DNA of 52,752 nucleotides from Aquimarina macrocephali JAMB N27 (GTDB lineage Bacteria; Bacteroidota; Bacteroidia; Flavobacteriales; Flavobacteriaceae), in the NCBI RefSeq assembly GCF_000520995.1, contig NZ_JACA01000058.1, positions 1 through 52,752 of the forward strand. The letters are read 5' to 3'. Every line of letters begins with the position of its first letter. Position 1 is the stretch's first letter. This document shows, piece by piece, positions 52,268 to 52,752 of the stretch. A model generated the notes under the pieces. That model did not search any database. It was not told the origin of the DNA and saw only the letters and a list, made by a program, of their open reading frames with translations. Position numbers and translations under genes: made by a program.

Positions 52268-52752
52268 TTAATGTAGTGGTTTTGCGAGTTGATACCAGTT
52301 GTTCGATGTTTTATTAATAACCGAAATGAAAGTCCCATCAGCTTTGGTGACCAACATCTTACCATTACTAATATACATAATTGCATTTGAATGCTGATGC
52401 CATTGCCCCACACGTGTCAGAGCTGGGTTTGCATTATTTAAAAGTTGATTTGCAGCTCCTCTTAATTGCGGTAACATCTTTTGGACTTGCTGTGCAGAAA
52501 CATTACCAAACCCTAAAACATTCCTATGCTTAATCAAGTGGCCTGCCGAGTTCTTACCCCAACCTAATATTTGGCTACTCATCCTAGCAACATTTCCTGT
52601 CCTACCAGCCACTCCTGCACCTGGTATCAAAGATAAAGATTCCATTTGTAAATTTGCAGACTCTCCTCCTAAAGCATAGAAAACATTGTTAACATCCCCT
52701 GTGCTAGCAGCTTGTTGTAACCTGCTATTAGTACGTGCTGCTCTAAAATGTG
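52268..52752 (-). CDS. Polymorphic toxin C-terminus (partial, parent gene)
   Basis: The frame is open through the right edge of the window, so the gene begins outside it. The visible part reads AARTNSRLQQAASTGDVNNVF, YALGGESANLQMESLSLIPGAGVAGRTGNVAR (a pre-toxin linker) and then a unique tip of about 100 residues with LPQLRGAANQLLN, RVGQWHQHSNAIMYISNGKMLVTKADGTFISVINKT, NNWYQLAKPLH. An internal ATG at 52645 is not the start. By architecture it is the C-terminal effector of a large secreted polymorphic toxin (Rhs/YD-repeat or similar); the body is not visible, so the type is unknown. A tip enzyme is inferred; the fold is unassigned. Confidence 0.8.
   Translation of the reverse strand, partial: HFRAARTNSRLQQAASTGDVNNVFYALGGESANLQMESLSLIPGAGVAGRTGNVARMSSQILGWGKNSAGHLIKHRNVLGFGNVSAQQVQKMLPQLRGAANQLLNNANPALTRVGQWHQHSNAIMYISNGKMLVTKADGTFISVINKTSNNWYQLAKPLH
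52582..52713. repeat. Toxin-linker repeat copy A (parent)
   Basis: This is the in-frame version of the linker in the parent toxin gene. It encodes AASTGDVNNVFYALGGESANLQMESLSLIPGAGVAGR without interruption. Copies B (50703-50835) and C (51451-51540) match it closely up to the point where the unique toxin tips begin, so it is the likely site for homologous tip exchange. Confidence 0.88.

Noticed and set aside
1..52752. tRNA, rRNA or insertion sequence elements
   Set aside because: I looked for tRNA-like cloverleaf arms, rRNA segments and transposase motifs in the gaps and saw none; the absence is by eye only.

Overview
The window looks like a chromosomal segment of a marine member of the Flavobacteriaceae (Bacteroidota). 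The DNA is AT-rich. Several promoters carry the Bacteroidota -7 motif TAnnTTTG. There are cargo proteins with type IX secretion system (T9SS) sorting domains, a T9SS plug protein, DUF3667 and DUF4846 proteins, an ECF sigma/FecR pair and a complete Na+-translocating NADH:quinone reductase (nqrA-F) operon. An Aquimarina-like genus is plausible but is inference only.

Layout. 1-8.2 kb: exported surface proteins (the 3' end of a collagen-like protein, two relatives that share its terminal domains, a 1210-residue Calx-beta/beta-helix protein and a T9SS type B cargo). 8.2-12.8 kb: GNAT acetyltransferase, a stand-alone ClpP with an M15 peptidase, a CAP lipoprotein, an M48 peptidase and two tandem ankyrin proteins. 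13-17.7 kb: gpmI, an ECF sigma factor with a FecR-type anti-sigma factor, a 187-bp palindromic element and a lipoprotein. 18-21.6 kb: RidA-like protein, map, a methyltransferase, and apbE with a small conserved partner. 21.8-25.4 kb: a hypothetical protein, a TPR histidine kinase, a LytTR regulator, then a graveyard holding a decayed copy of the small apbE partner. 25.4-30.6 kb: a reverse-strand cluster with a VIT/von Willebrand-like/TonB-plug protein split from a TPR-DUF2135 tail by a G7 tract, a DUF4846 protein and an NBD-like protein. 30.7-36.8 kb: nqrA-F. 37-42.5 kb: the T9SS plug protein and a 1295-residue T9SS cargo with a PQQ sugar-dehydrogenase-like domain. 42.6-49.6 kb: DUF3667, ApaG, a papain-fold-like protein, a TANGO2/NRDE protein, pruA, an FAD monooxygenase and a GNAT acetyltransferase.

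49.7-52.75 kb: the most unusual region. The C-terminus of a large polymorphic toxin enters from the right edge on the minus strand. Its cognate immunity gene follows, and then two displaced cassettes. Each cassette consists of a repeated linker (LIPGAGVAGR), a new toxin tip, a new immunity gene and a terminator. Both displaced linkers carry the same one-base insertion that turns the linker's ATG into a stop, so they look like silent tips that recombination could swap onto the parent gene.

Functional links. ApbE attaches FMN to NqrB and NqrC, so apbE and the nqr operon belong to one system although about 9.5 kb apart. The T9SS plug protein belongs to the machinery that exports cargo such as the 5.4-kb and 38.6-kb proteins. 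The G7-split gene would encode one 1146-residue protein if a single G were added or the ribosome slipped by -1.
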